DNA of 64,000 nucleotides from Ramazzottius varieornatus. Taxonomy: Eukaryota > Tardigrada > Eutardigrada > Parachela > Ramazzottiidae. Both the position numbers and the translations under genes were made by a program. The stretch spans positions 446,873-510,872 of the forward strand of contig BDGG01000010.1 of assembly GCA_001949185.1 (NCBI GenBank), given 5' to 3'. Position 1 is the first letter of the stretch; every line of letters starts with the position of its first letter. The notes under the pieces are model-generated. The model was not told the origin of the DNA and made no database searches. It was given only the letters and a program-made list of their open reading frames with translations. This document shows positions 22,416-36,400 of the stretch, one piece after another.

Positions 22416-25400
22416 ATGTCGCTCAAGTGTCGCGGCTGTGAAATGCCCATATTTGATCGCTTTATCATGACGGTCCTCAACCATACCTGGCATGCCGATT
22501 GCTTACGGTGTCATCACTGTAAAATACACCTGCAAGACAGATGCTTCTTCCGCAATGAACGACTTTTTTGTCGCCAAGACTATTTCCGGTAAGTCGCACT
22601 GGAGCGTTTCGGGCTTTCTGGAAGATCTCTAGGATACTGCATTTTCGACCACATGAAAACTTGTACAAAATGCCACTGATCATGCAACTGGCCATTTCAA
22701 TTATTGTGACCTCAGCGCCGCACAGTAAACCCCAAATTTTGAAATCTGATTTTAGGCTGTGTCCCGTGTTCCCCCATCACATTTTGCATGAACTTTCGTT
22801 TCGTGTATTTATTTTCTTTGTTCCGATGGCCCCAGCTTTTGAGCTCAAAAAGTACGGTTTTCCAGACATAAAATTATGATTCCTTCCACCGTCCGGGGAA
22901 ACCCGTGACGCAGCAGATGCTTCGGGTCTGTGAATTACCCAGTCGTAAGAAAATTATGTTGGGCCGGTTGTTTTGCTCCCAAAGGAGGTTACTAGCCCGA
23001 ACCGCATACGGCTAGGTGTCGAGGAATGTGGTGCAAATTGCTCACGGACAGGAGCAATTGACCGCTTTCGTGCTGTCTCTTATGCAAGAACGGTAGTTAG
23101 AAGGAGATCATTCACGGAACTCATTGTTGTGATGCTTTGTGATAACTATCGGGAATAACTCATTATCTCAACTGACTGTGCGGTCAGGATAAAAAGGAAA
23201 TCTTTGGGCAAACCAAAGACAGATTCAAAACAAAGTCCAAAATCTCGCCGTCTCATGCAAAATGTTGTGTTGAAGAAGAGATCAAGCTCACAACATGTCT
23301 ATCACAGATCATAACATATGTAGAAAATAGGCGGCAGAGCTGTTGGTGCCCACTGTTCCGCCAAACGTTTGGTTCCGCCAGTTCAGCAAGGTTTGCACGA
23401 TTAAATCCTAAATTCTTCTGCGGAAGTCCCGAAATTCTTTTTCCTGGACAGATTCAGCAAGCCATCATGTGCTGCCGATTCTAACGCCACCTGGTACGGG
23501 AAGCGGTCCTCGCACCACCCGTTCATCCCATTCTGTAGATGTATAAGTAGGACGCGCAGAGGAAGTAGTATAAAGTTTCGGCTGTTGGATGACTTTGGGA
23601 GACACAAGTTGAGCAATGAGGCTGCGCAAGACGGCAAGGGGTACTTGCTGTTTTGTTTCCGATTTTGACGCAATTTCTGTTGGGAAGTTATGTGGGATTA
23701 TCGGCTTGGGAGCATAAATCTGCATGCCTGTGTCATACGCAATGGCGGTTCTGGCGGAGAAGGGCTGTCAAGCATTGCTGGCGCGCAGCTGAGCATGATT
23801 ACTAAATTGTTGGCTCATGCTCCCTTGCGCCTCTTGGTCTGGCTTTTATGTCTTCCTTGACAGACTGCTTTGACGTTGGCCAATGGCCCTGATTTAAATG
23901 AGAAATTTACACTCGTATTTCCCACCGACACGTGTCTCTATTTGCACTGAACACGACGATTTAAAGATAATAAAGCCACAAAACGGGCACAGGCACACGG
24001 CAGCTTAACTGGTAAGCAAATCCGGCATCTTGCACCTAACCACCGCGCAATCTGAGCCTGTTTTACGCATGCCTGACGAAAATCCAACTTGCCCACTGAC
24101 AGTCTGGGGCCATCCATATCAGGCTGTAAGGTGATCAGATACTCCTATGACCATAAAGGGATGCACCAGAGGATCATGATCGGATATCTACTGGAGGAAC
24201 AAGTACTGGGGTAGTTTGTCTAGGCGCTGTTTCAAAACCCGCGAATGACATTGGGTTAGGGTGGCAGACGCCAATCGACGGGTCATGAACCATGGTGGAA
24301 AAAACGGTCAACCGTGTACGAAATTCTGTACAAGACTGCCGTGAAACACCCACGAAACGAAACTGCGAGACGAACGGAGTACAGAAAGCAGTCCTCCAAT
24401 CCACGTATTGTGGAAGACTAAGTTTCTTCAGGAAATAAGCTAACTTTTTGCTGAAAGTGTAGTGCATCTCTCGTGTCTTCAAATTATTACATGGATCGAT
24501 TTTGGGGATTTTACCCGACCTTTCTCACGGTTCAATCGATGGCGGATTTGGGTGACGCCATGTTGCTTCGCAGTTCACACCACGGCTTCCTTGACGCGTG
24601 ACTGCCATGCTATTCTAACCTCAATTTGGTCTCAAATGACAGCCAGCTATACTTATGATCAATGTGTTGATGTTGCTGTTGCAGGGTATTCGGTGCCAAA
24701 TGTCGCGGATGTGGCGCGGCAATCCTGCCCGATGACTTGATCCGAAAGACGCCGAACGGTAATATTTATCACGCCGAATGCTTCACCTGTACCTCCTGCC
24801 ACAAGCTCTTGTCAACCGGCGAGGAGCTACACATCTTCAACGACTGTCACTTTATATGCAAGGAGGACTTTGCCAACAGCAATTTCACACCACAGCTACT
24901 GCAGAATCCACCAAGGCCGACATCGCAGTCCGTCGGTAAGTGTCTTCATGAGCTCAAAATCCAACCAAAAACGGTAGAAACAAGACGAGAAGTCCAACTG
25001 GAAACCAAAAACATGTTTATGGAGAGGAAGAATCATGCATGGGTGAAAGCATACAAACATCGAGTTATTCAATTGGGTCAAGAGCACAATGGAATATTTA
25101 TGATGTGGCGGTGTTTGGGTCCACAAAGTTTTACAACTGTTGATGGTCTCTAGCGAGCATTTGGCGTGTTTACTCTTGCGTATCATAACATTGGTCGAGG
25201 TGCGATACAGTAATAATCCTCACTTCTTTACTACGTTACACAAGGTAGCTTCTACGGGCTGAAACGAACTAGTTGGTATTTGATAGTTTGCGTTCAGCAA
25301 GTCACAAATCTGCAAGTCATTCTAAACACCACGTGACAATTTGCCTGCGCTGTAAAGCGGCATCTTGGGTTTCTTTCTACGTTTGCTTGAATCTCCAAGG

Positions 25401-28400
25401 TAAATTCAGAGTTGACCGCACACTCCCTGTTATTCTGCCCTGTCAGTGACGTAGTAAAGAGGTGAGGATTATCATTGTATCACATTCGGCGGGTAACTTG
25501 TTTTTTGAATCTGAATCCAAATATTGTGAAGCTGGAAGACCATCTTTGACAGCGCAGAAGGAAAGGGCGGGATCTTTGGAAGGGTGAAAATACACAACGC
25601 ACCAAAGACTCCATGAACCTTATTGATGGCCGTGACCCCCGCCGCCACAAAAAGAACTTGATCGACATCATCGGTCAAACGGGCACTAAACGGAAAATCT
25701 TGTCTTAGCTTTTTATTGCCCGTCTACAAGCGATGCTATGTACAATGTCATGTCTCGCATCGGTTGTCCGGTCAATTGATTAATGACCTTATATCTGAGA
25801 CATGGCAAGACAGCTACTTGTTTCATGTCCGTCCTTGATCACTTCTTCCCGCAATTAACACCTTTACCGCTTGTGAAAACCTAAGGTGTAATTAATTGAC
25901 TGCGCGGCAGGCTATTGTTAGCGTTGCTCATTACTCTGCCATTGGGTAAGTCGTAAAAACTTTTGCTTCTCTCTGATTATTATAGTCAAAGACGAGGAAC
26001 GTAGTGATGGATTCGACCCAAAAGACTGTCTAAAACCGGAGGTCGTCCGAGGTGTTTCAGAACCCGAGAAAGAAACCTTGGTACTGCATAACTTAGACAA
26101 ACCAACGAAAAGCCGCGCGCGGAAGCCTCGTGACAATGGGCGCGCGAATGTGTCGGCCGGTCCCATAACGCCCACCATGGTAGGTCGAGCTATTCGTATT
26201 TCTAGTCTTGCGGAGTTTGATTATGAATTTCTAAACAGGAGGATAAGCCCGAAGATGAAGAAGAAGATGATCGAAGCAGCCAGCTGAGCAACGAGGAACT
26301 GATGCAGTCCGTTGAGAAGTCCAGCGGAGCTGTCACTGGCGAAGCGGAAAGCAAGAGCTTGGCTGGCGACAACGATGAGCATGAGGGCTCCAGTATCGAC
26401 GAAGGCTCCGACCCGGCCGTTGGCAACGACGAGAACATCAGCACCAAGCGTCGCGGCCCACGCACTACCATCAAAGCCAAGCAACTCGAGCTCCTCAAAA
26501 GTATGTCATATCGGGCCAAGTTGCGTCTCGTGATAGATGTTTTGCCAAGCCGGGCCCGAGGAAAAATTTTCCTGAGCTTTTCCTCCGCCCTTCTATCTGA
26601 GAAAGTCTATTCGAAGATCTGGACAAGTGATAAAATGCGGCCCTTCAACATGAGCGTCTATTGGCCAGCTAGTTTTCTGCAACCTGTTCAGCTACAGGAC
26701 CTTCCTGAAGAAAACTCAGGCGTGTGGTAGAGGACAATTGCAATGGCCGAAAAAGATGTTAGGCAGCTCTTTCTCCAGATTTGGAAATTGAACCGGCCTA
26801 GGTCTCGGAACTGTTAGAAATATTTTCTCGCTCAAGTGAACTTTGCGCTAGCCCGCCCTTCGGGCTTCGACCCTGTAATCATATTATTGTTATGCCGGCC
26901 CTTCTCATCCGACTTTACAGCCTATATAACAATGCCTAGGGCCGACCGCATACATAGTCGTCTTGTTCGGGCCCGGCTGTGACATGGCCAACTTATCGAT
27001 ATGGCTAAAATAAGCTTCGGTGCTTGGAATGATAATCCGCCTACTTTTAGGTGCCTTCGCACAAACACCCAAGCCCACGCGGCACATTCGCGAGCAACTG
27101 GCACAAGAAACCGGTCTGACCATGCGTGTTATACAGGTGAGAAACAATATCGCATCTTCTTATTATTCAATTTTCCTTCCCGCGTTGTCAGTCCGACCTA
27201 CGTCAATCGCGAGAGAAAATTATAGGCTTGGAGAGCTAGACCCGGCAAAGTATGATTTCGTTACGAGTTACGGATAATATTCTTGTCGGAACTGTAAACT
27301 GAGAGCTCGGCAAACAAACACAATCAGATCGGTTTCCCGAACAGCACACGTATGCAGTGATATTGGCGGGCAGTCGTGCGGCACTTGGGGAACCCATCTT
27401 ATCGAGCTCCCAAGCGGCGCACGTTTCCAGCGTATTCAGCTGGGGGAGTGCGTCGCTTGGGAAAGTGATCTGGTTGAAGTTTCGTATTTTGAAGAGGATA
27501 TTTGTCAAATATTTTCGGTAATGTACTTAGTCAGGAATGAAAATATCAGTGCAGTGGTGGTATGCGGCAAAATTGCATGGTGCGCCAAAATAGACAGTGA
27601 TGGATCTTTGGATGTTTGATCCGCCTACATGTAATTGCATGATATCAAAGCGCGCGGGCTACAAGTAGCATTTGAGCTAAATTGTAAAGTACATGTTTGT
27701 ACGGTTGTAATGTTTGGGAGAGATGCTTGAGGGCTGGAAGAGCGTCGATGAGGGTAGAGGCCTTTCAAAGAGCTGGCGATCGCGATGCATGGATGACTGG
27801 GCAGGGATTTTGTGCAGAAGTTATGTAGTTGCAAAGGAGCAGGTGGTGCCTATCGGCCATGCTGATTGTCAGGAGCAGAGGCAGACAGGCATTGTGATCC
27901 CTGCTGTGAAGTTAAGCGAAAGCGCTACCAAGCGGAAACAGATTCCGATGGCGCAAAAGTCAATGCAACAATATCCTATAGAATTATTGCTCTGCGGGGT
28001 TTTTACCAGAGCTAACTTTGCTTCATGCTAGTACCCACAGGGTCCTCTTGGGTCTCATGCATAATCCGAGGATGTACCAAGCAGGGATTGTTCGGCTCTT
28101 TTCAAGCTCAGATAAGTTGAATCAACGTTGCTTTCAAGCGTGGTTTATTGTTATCCGAAAGAAAAGGCCCCTGTACACACAAAACGCTAAAAAGACCTCT
28201 TCAGATCTTCTCGACCAGCGCAGGACGTTGGCCTGTCATAATGGATCCCATGCCTTTCGTGCAACACCGTACATTCGAAATTTGAAGACATGAAGACAGG
28301 TTGATTATCCGGCCAATATCAGCGTTCGGAAAGACCTTCAGAATCGGGAAATCTCAACTGTCTTGCTGAAGTTCCCATAGTCGAAGTGACCTTTTAGTCC

Positions 28401-31400
28401 AGTGTTTCGGTGTTTGTGCATTACTTCGTTACAAAAATTAGCTCAGACGAATTTCAAGTACTATTTACCAGACACAGGATGAGAGAGACAGTTTCGAAGT
28501 TATGGATGAGCTCTTCTGCAGGAACGAAATTCTGACATTGAGAATATTTGAGGAGGTGAGAGGAATGGCCGAACAGGAGAAGCTTATTCAAGCATAGAGA
28601 TATTTGATGGACACTTGATTCAGAAATCATCGAAGCAATGTGGACTTTAGCAGCGCCGCTACATTTGTCACGCAAGGCCAATTCTGGCCTGTCCACTGTG
28701 TGCTTACCATGTCCATGGCCCATGGCCGCCTTTCCCCCACCATAGCCGGAGCCGTATCTCCCATCCGCAAAAGCCTTCGTTTGATGGTGGACTAAATGCC
28801 GCTAGCTGTCACATTAAATCGCACAGGCTGTTTTGAGGCTTCCTCTTTCCCTTCACTCCCTCACTTCCCATTCCGCATGAACAAGTTTACCATATCTCAA
28901 TGAGCTCCGAGCATGAGCACAAGTTTATCTAGCCGGCAATCTTTTGCCCATTTGCAGAACTAAAAGGCATGTTAATGCAAATAAATCCTTTACGGCTGGC
29001 TACAGAAGGTTAACAACTTTCTCTCACCATTGAAACCAACACCATCATCATTTACTCGCGCAAAAGCCCATACGGCACCATAAACACACTTTATCTACTC
29101 ATAAAACCATAAACTTTAATCTTATTTTGTCGATGGAAAAATTCATTCAGGATGAGGTCTTCCTTTTTCGGTTGGTCAAAGTAAAGCTTCAAACTTTCAC
29201 GGTGACGGAAGCCAGCCAAAGTCGGCCAAATCAACAGGAACCCGACACTCGTGCCACTTCACAACTGTACATAATGACGATAAAAATAAACAGCCTTTAT
29301 ATTTGGCTGTAATCAATGCAGAGATTGATCTACCCGACCAGCGAATGTCTGTTACACCAGCGGGTGCCACCATAGCAGACATCGGACGGTGCTGGTTTCT
29401 AACGGCAGCTGGTGTAACCAGACAGCTAGTCCATGTTCCTACTGTTAGATCTGACATCGGAAACCGAGGCCATGCACCCAGATAAGGTCCCCAGCGAAAG
29501 ATGATCCATAATTGAAGCTCCCAAGGAAAAACACTGGCTGTATGCAAATGCACATGCCGACATTTGCATAACAAGCAGACGCGCTCGTGACAGTATCGAG
29601 TTTGTTGACAAAGTTGCCAGATGAATATTTTATATGGTCTGATTGATGAAGCAAGCTTAATCTTACTCAAACTTGTAATTTGGAATGCCGGAAGGTGATT
29701 TTGCTCAGATCGTTATTTCAAGTGGCGCACCTTTACTGTGTTGTTGGGTGAGAGCGTGCGCCACTTGGAAAACCAATCTGGGTGAGATCATTTGCCGGCG
29801 CTTCATTTGCCGGCTTTCCGGGATTAATGGAGTAATGCGGATGTGGATTACAGGTATGGTTTCAAAATCGACGTAGTAAGGAACGGAGGATGAAGCAACT
29901 GAATATGATGGGAACGAGCCGTTCACGGGGACTTTTCAGAGCCCGAAGAGCGGCCGGCCAACGCGCGGCCATGCGCGACTTTGAAGGCGGTTGCGACTCG
30001 TCGGATATGATGCAAGCAGCCAACATGAACAACAATGGCAACGTTCAACTCTTGCATCCTACGCATTTCCCGCCGGCCTTCTACAACAGAGCAGGTTAGT
30101 CTTAATCTCCCAGACAGTCTTTCGGTTGAAGCGGATGTGTAGCATGTTGGTGATACGGGTGCTGTGATCGATCTTGCCCGAATATGATATCACGGCACAC
30201 AATGGCGAAGGGGATCACGTGTGGGTCATTGCTAGTGGTCAATGGTAATTTTCGGCTCAAATGGAAGCTGGAAGGATGGCTATCAATGTGACGTTAGAAA
30301 AACGATAGAAAGATGAAGTCTGCCCCTGGGTCTGGAACAACAATGAGGAAGTGGCGCAAAAGCCGTTAATTACACGTCAGGTAAGAAGATGGTGTTACTC
30401 CAAGAGATAGGATTCTCCCTGACATAGTGATACTGTTGATTACCGCCACGATCTTCAGCGAAATGCTATGAATGAACTTAAGAGCACTGATAAGTACCGG
30501 TAATTGAAGAGCCACTTTGTTATCGCTGTCCTGCCCACACATGAGATCCCATCAGACTCGCCTTTCTGATTCGAAGAATCCATTTGGTTTGTCGTGAATT
30601 CTTTCATTCTCCCGGCCTGCGATCAAAGTTTTAGAGGTCTATTTGCCTTATGGTCAGCATTGATCATATGGGTTTGAGCAAAGCCCATTGAAGTTTCTGG
30701 CAACTTAGGAGTGGCCCGTTGGCACCCGGGAGCATGTAAACATACGTCAGATGCACACAAAACTCAATAAACATGCAACCTGTCACATTGAGGGGTTCTT
30801 TTTGACGTGGAAATCAAGCTGGTTTCCTTTGACATATTTCAATATTATACTCCGATCGAATATGTTCCTTGTAGTCCATGGTTGACCTGTATACAGTGGC
30901 TGTCTGTCACTTCGCCTTACCTGAATATTTTCACGTCACAAATCACAATACAGCAGCGGGGAAATTAATGACAGCTTGCGTGGAGTTGCCGTGAAAAGAC
31001 CATTGTGTCGGCTAGCCGCTGTACATTGAGCGAGGCACTTGTCTACCTGACACTTTACGCTACTTGCCGCAACTTCGATATGAAGACACGCAAGCCCCAA
31101 AAACAAGCTTATTATCCCCTCGGAACGCGCACGTACAGAACAGGCAACGGGAATTTTCTGGATAGACTTGTCAACCGATGAAACTTACCCCGCATTCACA
31201 ATGCACAGGCCAACATGGAAAATGATCTAAAACTCACGCTTGGACAAAATCTTTTTGAATTGGGTTTGGGGTTTTGTGCTCGAATATTTTTTGTGGCATT
31301 CAGTGCGCTGTTTGACAAACCTCATCAAATCAAAGCTGGCAATGTGGAACATACAGTAATTGGTAACAGCAGGGAACCGGCAAGTGGCCCACCTCCCAAT

Positions 31401-32929
31401 GATGCAAGTCTGCTGCCTAACCAGACGCGCAACTAATCTTTCCGGTCACGTTCACTTTCGGATGGTTTCTGCCGATGACGCAGTTGCCATAGTCCGGACT
31501 TCTAATAACTCGATCAGGCCGAGAGCGTTTCTGTTGTCAGTTTCAAACTACAGAAATCTTTTTTGAGTCGGCATTCACGGAACGTTGTTAGGAAGCCATT
31601 TTGAGGAATGCCTGAGAAGGTTATGTTGAAGTGGGTATCGAGTAGGAGGAAGTGTAAGAAAAATGATGGGATGAAAAGTTTCGAAGAGAGGGTCTGTCAC
31701 AGACAGACTGCTAATCTGACCAAGATAGGAAACGAAGCCCGCTGGCAGCCGCTCCGGCGCTGAGGCTTGATCAATGAACACTAAATCCGATTATCTTTCG
31801 ACTAAGCAAAATATTTGCACGCCTTCGGGCCCAGATTTGCTGGCTGTATCCCATTCAATGTTGGCCTTTTGATCGCACGGAGCCTCACTTCTGCTCGCTC
31901 ACTCCCCGAACTTCGATGGCTTGTCGTCGCCACGACCAAGAACAGTTTTTTGTGCAATGCTGGGGGGGGGGGCAGTGGCAACTCTCGTTGAATTATGGAA
32001 ACGTCCACGAAATTCACGAAACTAACCAGGTTCCGTCTTGAATGAGTTTTGAAGTCAAACTCCCTTGTTGAAGCTGGCATGTAATTAAAATGTGTATGGA
32101 ACTCTCGTAGAAAAATGCCCCAACTCTCCTCCGTCCCATACTTCACGATATTTAAAAGCATCCGGAAAACATAAAACTAAGTCTCCCAGTTCTCAGAAAG
32201 CGATATAAAATTCTGCAGAGAACGGGCTCATAAAATACCTTGTTTTCTTTCCTTGTTGACAGATGGCGCTGCGCACTGCCACGGGATGGAGTTTTTCGCC
32301 AGCGGCGCAAGTGGGCCAGTGAGTGGAATGGGATTAGCAGCTGCCGGGAATAACGGAAGCCACCCTGGAGCAGCTGGCCTTTTCATGGCAGGACGACCTG
32401 GTACGGGTCCCAATGGCGCCATGGTGGGAAATTTCGATTTCTACCAGAGGCAACAAGCCCTCTCTGGACAGAATGGTGGAGCCGACCTCTCCATGCATAA
32501 CTACGCCGAGCATATGGCCAACGTGGGAGCGGGAGAGGCAGCTCGTGGACGGAGATCCCGTAACGGAACCACAAACGGTAAGCGGAAAGCAATTTTGATT
32601 GCCGTCAGTACACGCCAGTGGATCGCCATAGAAAACTGGCTTGAAAATGTTCGTCGGTGGTCACTGCCACGCTTACTGTGAAACATTCACATTAAAAATT
32701 GCACATCAAATTATTCGCCCAAGCGAATATCTTTTGTTCAACATGTTCAGTGTAAATTGGTTTTACAAATCTTCTGTTGGTCTTTGTCACAGGCAATCCA
32801 ATGGAGGATGGTCGTTTCGCTGAATGTGCGGAGATGGCGCTACTTTCGCAGAGTTCGAGCCCAACGTCAATGAGTACCGACAACGACTACGCCACCTATG
32901 GAGCCATCGGCAACTCACCATATTCTTGA
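22416..32929 (+). CDS. Lhx1/5 (Lim1): Lim1 / LHX1-5 type LIM-homeodomain transcription factor
   Basis: This is a nuclear developmental regulator. Eight exons join in phase to 552 residues: 22416-22588, 24685-24935, 25986-26179, 26239-26500, 27051-27136, 29854-30094, 32263-32577, 32793-32929. LIM domain 1 starts almost at the initiator ([12 protein letters not shown] to CRQDYF), as in other Lim1 proteins. LIM domain 2 is on exon 2 ([15 protein letters not shown] to CKEDF). An acidic, Ser-rich linker follows on exons 3-4. The homeodomain is split over exons 4-6: [17 protein letters not shown], then [20 protein letters not shown], then [16 protein letters not shown] with the recognition helix. 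The C-terminal part is Gly/Asn/Met-rich and ends at [10 protein letters not shown]. The ATG at 22416 was chosen because translation from it reaches the first zinc ligand at once. Polyadenylation is probably at the AATAAA at 33207. Confidence 0.95.
27345..27470. repeat. Two hairpin elements in Lim1 intron 5
   Basis: The complete copy is 27409-27462 (CCCAAGCGGCGCACGTTTCC to GGGAGTGCGTCGCTTGGG). A degenerate copy precedes it, of which GTCGTGCGGCACTTGGGG and the tail AACCCATCTTATCGAGC are recognisable. The 27137-29853 intron also holds another copy at 29719-29768. Confidence 0.65.
29705..29800. repeat. Hairpin element copy in Lim1 intron 5
   Basis: CAAGTGGCGCACCTTTACTG to GAGCGTGCGCCACTTGG (29719-29768). 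It is preceded by CAGATCGTTATTT and followed by AAAACCAATCTGGG, mirror images of the family's outer flank, with TTTGCCGGC beyond. It lies about 50 nt upstream of the exon that encodes the homeodomain recognition helix. Confidence 0.75.
30095..32262. other. Lim1 intron 6 (2.2 kb)
   Basis: No coding exon, RNA gene or clear repeat was found apart from a run of 13 G near 31960. Long introns of developmental regulators often hold enhancers. Nothing specific can be identified by eye. Confidence 0.45.
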
Positions 32930-33206
32930 CTTACACTCTTTTATTTTTCGGACTTATCTGCTTACGCTAGATGTTCGTTCTTCATGCAAAAATAGCAATC
33001 TGACGGTGCACAGTACAGTACTGACAATTTTTCTGACGAAGCGTATAAGAGTGTAAGATGACTCGAACATTTTGTTCCACCACTTGGTCTTTGTCCACGT
33101 TGTTGTTGACAGTTCGGCGTTTTTCGTTGGTTAAGCTAATCTACGCAGAGCAAATGAATCGTAAAATTTCTCTGATGAACAAACAAGAGATCTGAAGATG
33201 ATCAAC

Positions 33207-33212
33207 AATAAA
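33207..33212 (+). promoter_or_regulatory. Lim1 polyadenylation signal
   Basis: AATAAA lies 278 nt after the Lim1 stop codon and 194 nt before the 3' end of the convergent P450 coding sequence. Confidence 0.5.
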
Positions 33213-33405
33213 ATCTTGTCAGAGTTTTACGAAAACGTAAACGTTTTTCTCTTCTGTACACCTTAAAACATGTTAGCGGAGGAGGGCGAAAAAATGGGGA
33301 TCACATCGGCAAAGGAATGTTGAGGTAAGGTTGAAAGCAAAGAATGGGGGAAAAGTGGGGAAAACGGAGAAAGGGGATAACAGTGGGTGGAAGGTGGTTC
33401 AGAAG

Positions 33406-36400
33406 TTAGGGGGAGTCCCGGAGTTCTAGCCTAAGCTTGATAGGGTCCTTGGGAGCCGTGATCATGCGCAAATCGATGCCGACCGGGCCGTCGCCGGTGT
33501 ACTTGACGCGAAACTGTTTGATCACCTATACCATACCACCAACTTGAGCTACTGAACGTGAGGAACGTGGAACATTTTGAAACTTGCCACAGCCCATCGA
33601 ATACCTTTGCAAGCATCAAGTGCATTTCGGTTTCCGCCAAACGTCGACCTACGAAAAAGAGGACCTCATTGCAGCCATGTTTTCAGAGTAATTACGTCAG
33701 GCAGTTAAAGACTTAAAGTAGTCAGTGGTGTTTATTTTTTCAGAACGTTGATGATGAGGTGTCTCCTGACATGTTTTTTTTACGATATGTTATGAAGACC
33801 GGGAAGGATGCATTTCCCACACTGTATAGATTCATCGAATCTTACCGACACAAGCACGTGCGCCGACGGCGAAAGGGATTGTGGCGTAGTTGACGTTGGT
33901 CCCACCGGTCGCGGTATCGGTACTTGAAGAGACATCCTTGCCGTGGTTAAAAGGACAGCCGTTTCCCTCGGAGATCACGTCGTTTCCTCCAGCTTTATTA
34001 GATCGTTTTCGTAGCCATCTTTCAGGCAGGAACTTGTCGGCTTGAGCAAACGTCTTCTCGTCGCGACCCATCGAGTACGTCGGCATCATGATCAAAGTCT
34101 GCAGCCACATTCTCCATGTTACCCACCAGTTATTTCATGGCGGTAGCTTTCCGAAAGTTCGAGCTTCAGAGTACTCACGTTGGCCGGGACGGTGTAGCCT
34201 TGGATAGAAATATCTTCGTATAAATACCGGGTGTGAAACGGGACAATCGGATACAGTCTGCAAAGGTACAAGCTTGAAACATGCTGCAGTAAGTTCGAAG
34301 TCAGTTCCATTGATCGGGATTGCCGCACCTTAGAGTCTCTCGTATAACAGCTTTTACATAAACCATCTCCTTGAGCATATCCGGAGTGATTGCACCAGTT
34401 TCCGATCCAACTACTCGTTGCACCTCCTGTTCGAAGTGAAGAATATGAAGTTTGCAAACAACCAAGCATTGGTCATTCGATTTGTCGAGTTCTTCGTGAA
34501 TCTAGCGTACTTCATAAATTTTGTCCTGCACTCTCTGATCCTGGCCAACCAAGTAGAAAGCCCAAGCCAACGCATTAGAGATCTGTAAAGACAGTATTAA
34601 TCGGAATCGCAGTGAGATGTTCCCTTATTGTCGAACCGTATGTGCAGCACCGGAAAAAAGATCCGCGGTCAAAGCGGCAACTTCGTCCAGATCATAACGC
34701 TGTAATGCCATCAGGGACGAACACACATCGGGTTTCCCCTCTGAAACATCCGTTTCCGACTCTGGTCGCTGAAGGACGGCTTTCATGCTGTTGTCGATAA
34801 ACCGACGAGCTGCAAAAACACACTAGGATGTATTGAGAGAGTAAAGGATGGATATCGAGTGGAATGGTAAAAGCAGTAGTCTTACCAATGGTCAAGGAAG
34901 TGTCCATGGACCGTACGAATTTCCACCAGACCGGTAAAGACAAGGCACGAGCCAGTTTAGGAGGGAACAGCGTCAACACCATGGTTGTCCGAAAAGTATC
35001 CTGGATGGCTTGTACGAAGGCTTCAGTATCCGAGGCTGTATCCTCGGCAATGCTGGCCAGACAACCCAACCGTTGATTGAACAGAACGGTGCCGACACCT
35101 GCAGTCAAACGTAGAATGAATTAAGCCGTGAGACCTTGTTCTGTCGTTTGATATTGCTGGGTCCGGAACAAGCCGGACCACGGCCCGCGTGATGGTTGTT
35201 GACACGTGTGATCGCCAACGAAAGCATTCACGAGTAGCACACTGGCATTGACATTGACCATGGGAGAAGACTGAGTTCGTCTTGTACATACATTCAATTG
35301 ACCAGTTGAAGACATCCTCTTGGATATTGTTGATGGTGATGGACTGACCGGTTGGGTCGCCGGTGTTGGGTGGGGCCGCGGTAGTGCTGACCGGTGAACG
35401 GTTGGTCCAGTGCTTGATCAGGTCGTTGATGGTGTCATTGATACGCTGGCTGAAATGCGGAAGTGCACGAGGATGTAACAAGAGCTGATTAATGACTCGA
35501 CGCCGACTCAGCCATTCCTCACCGTCCCTTCAAAAATACCAGAACACAATCAAGACAATCATTCACTTCAGGTGTGAAGTTCACGGATCCAGAGTTTACG
35601 ACCACGCCCTATGTACCGTGGGAATTTACCTGACTACGGTGAAAGTTAATGTTATTTTCGGGCGAAATTCAAACTGGTTGTAAGGTCCATAGTACGAAGT
35701 GTTAGTTGAGAGTGAGTAAGCGTTTTTGAAAGGAGATGAATGAACAAGTAGTTCCGGTTGAGAACGTTGGGACGCCGTAAGTGCCGGCAGAAGCAGACCA
35801 TCTCGGGTGAGCCACATAATTTATATGGCGGCTTTGTACTGCACGTGCGCCAGGGTTGTGATTACTTGATAGTGCAGAGTGATTAATTGACTGCAAACAG
35901 TAGCTGGCAGTTGTTTAATGTGACTGCGTGTTGTATGCTGATGTTCACGAGACGTCAATTATAGCCATCTCCGGTTTGCTCAGTCACCACCTGTTGCGCC
36001 GCATTGTCCATCCAATTATCGGACGATACAATGGAAGTGATAGTGCAGACATTTTTATGGCCCGTCTAGCTTCTGTTAGTCTTCTGCCTTTTAGGTTTTG
36101 TACAAAGAATGACTGAATGGCTTCTGGACAGTTTTTTTTGAGGCAGAAGTCAGACGAGTTTCCAGGAAATTGAGCGGTCAAGTGGGTACGAACTGGAGTA
36201 CTACCTTGAAGTGACGCACCAACTCTTCACTGGGAAAATTTCCGTGTTTGGAATTTTTTACAGATCATGCAATTTTATCCAAAATCGCCCTTATGAATGA
36301 TTTTACAAACATCCGTCTAAGCATGCATTAGTGAATTATTCAGAACAGTTCATCGCGCGACCATGAATTTAGTACCGAAAGCTGTTTGCCGCCTTCCCGT

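Noticed and set aside
31955-31975. Run of 13 G (and a similar run near 43422)
   Set aside because: Homopolymer runs inside intron or intergenic sequence; prone to length error and without other signal.
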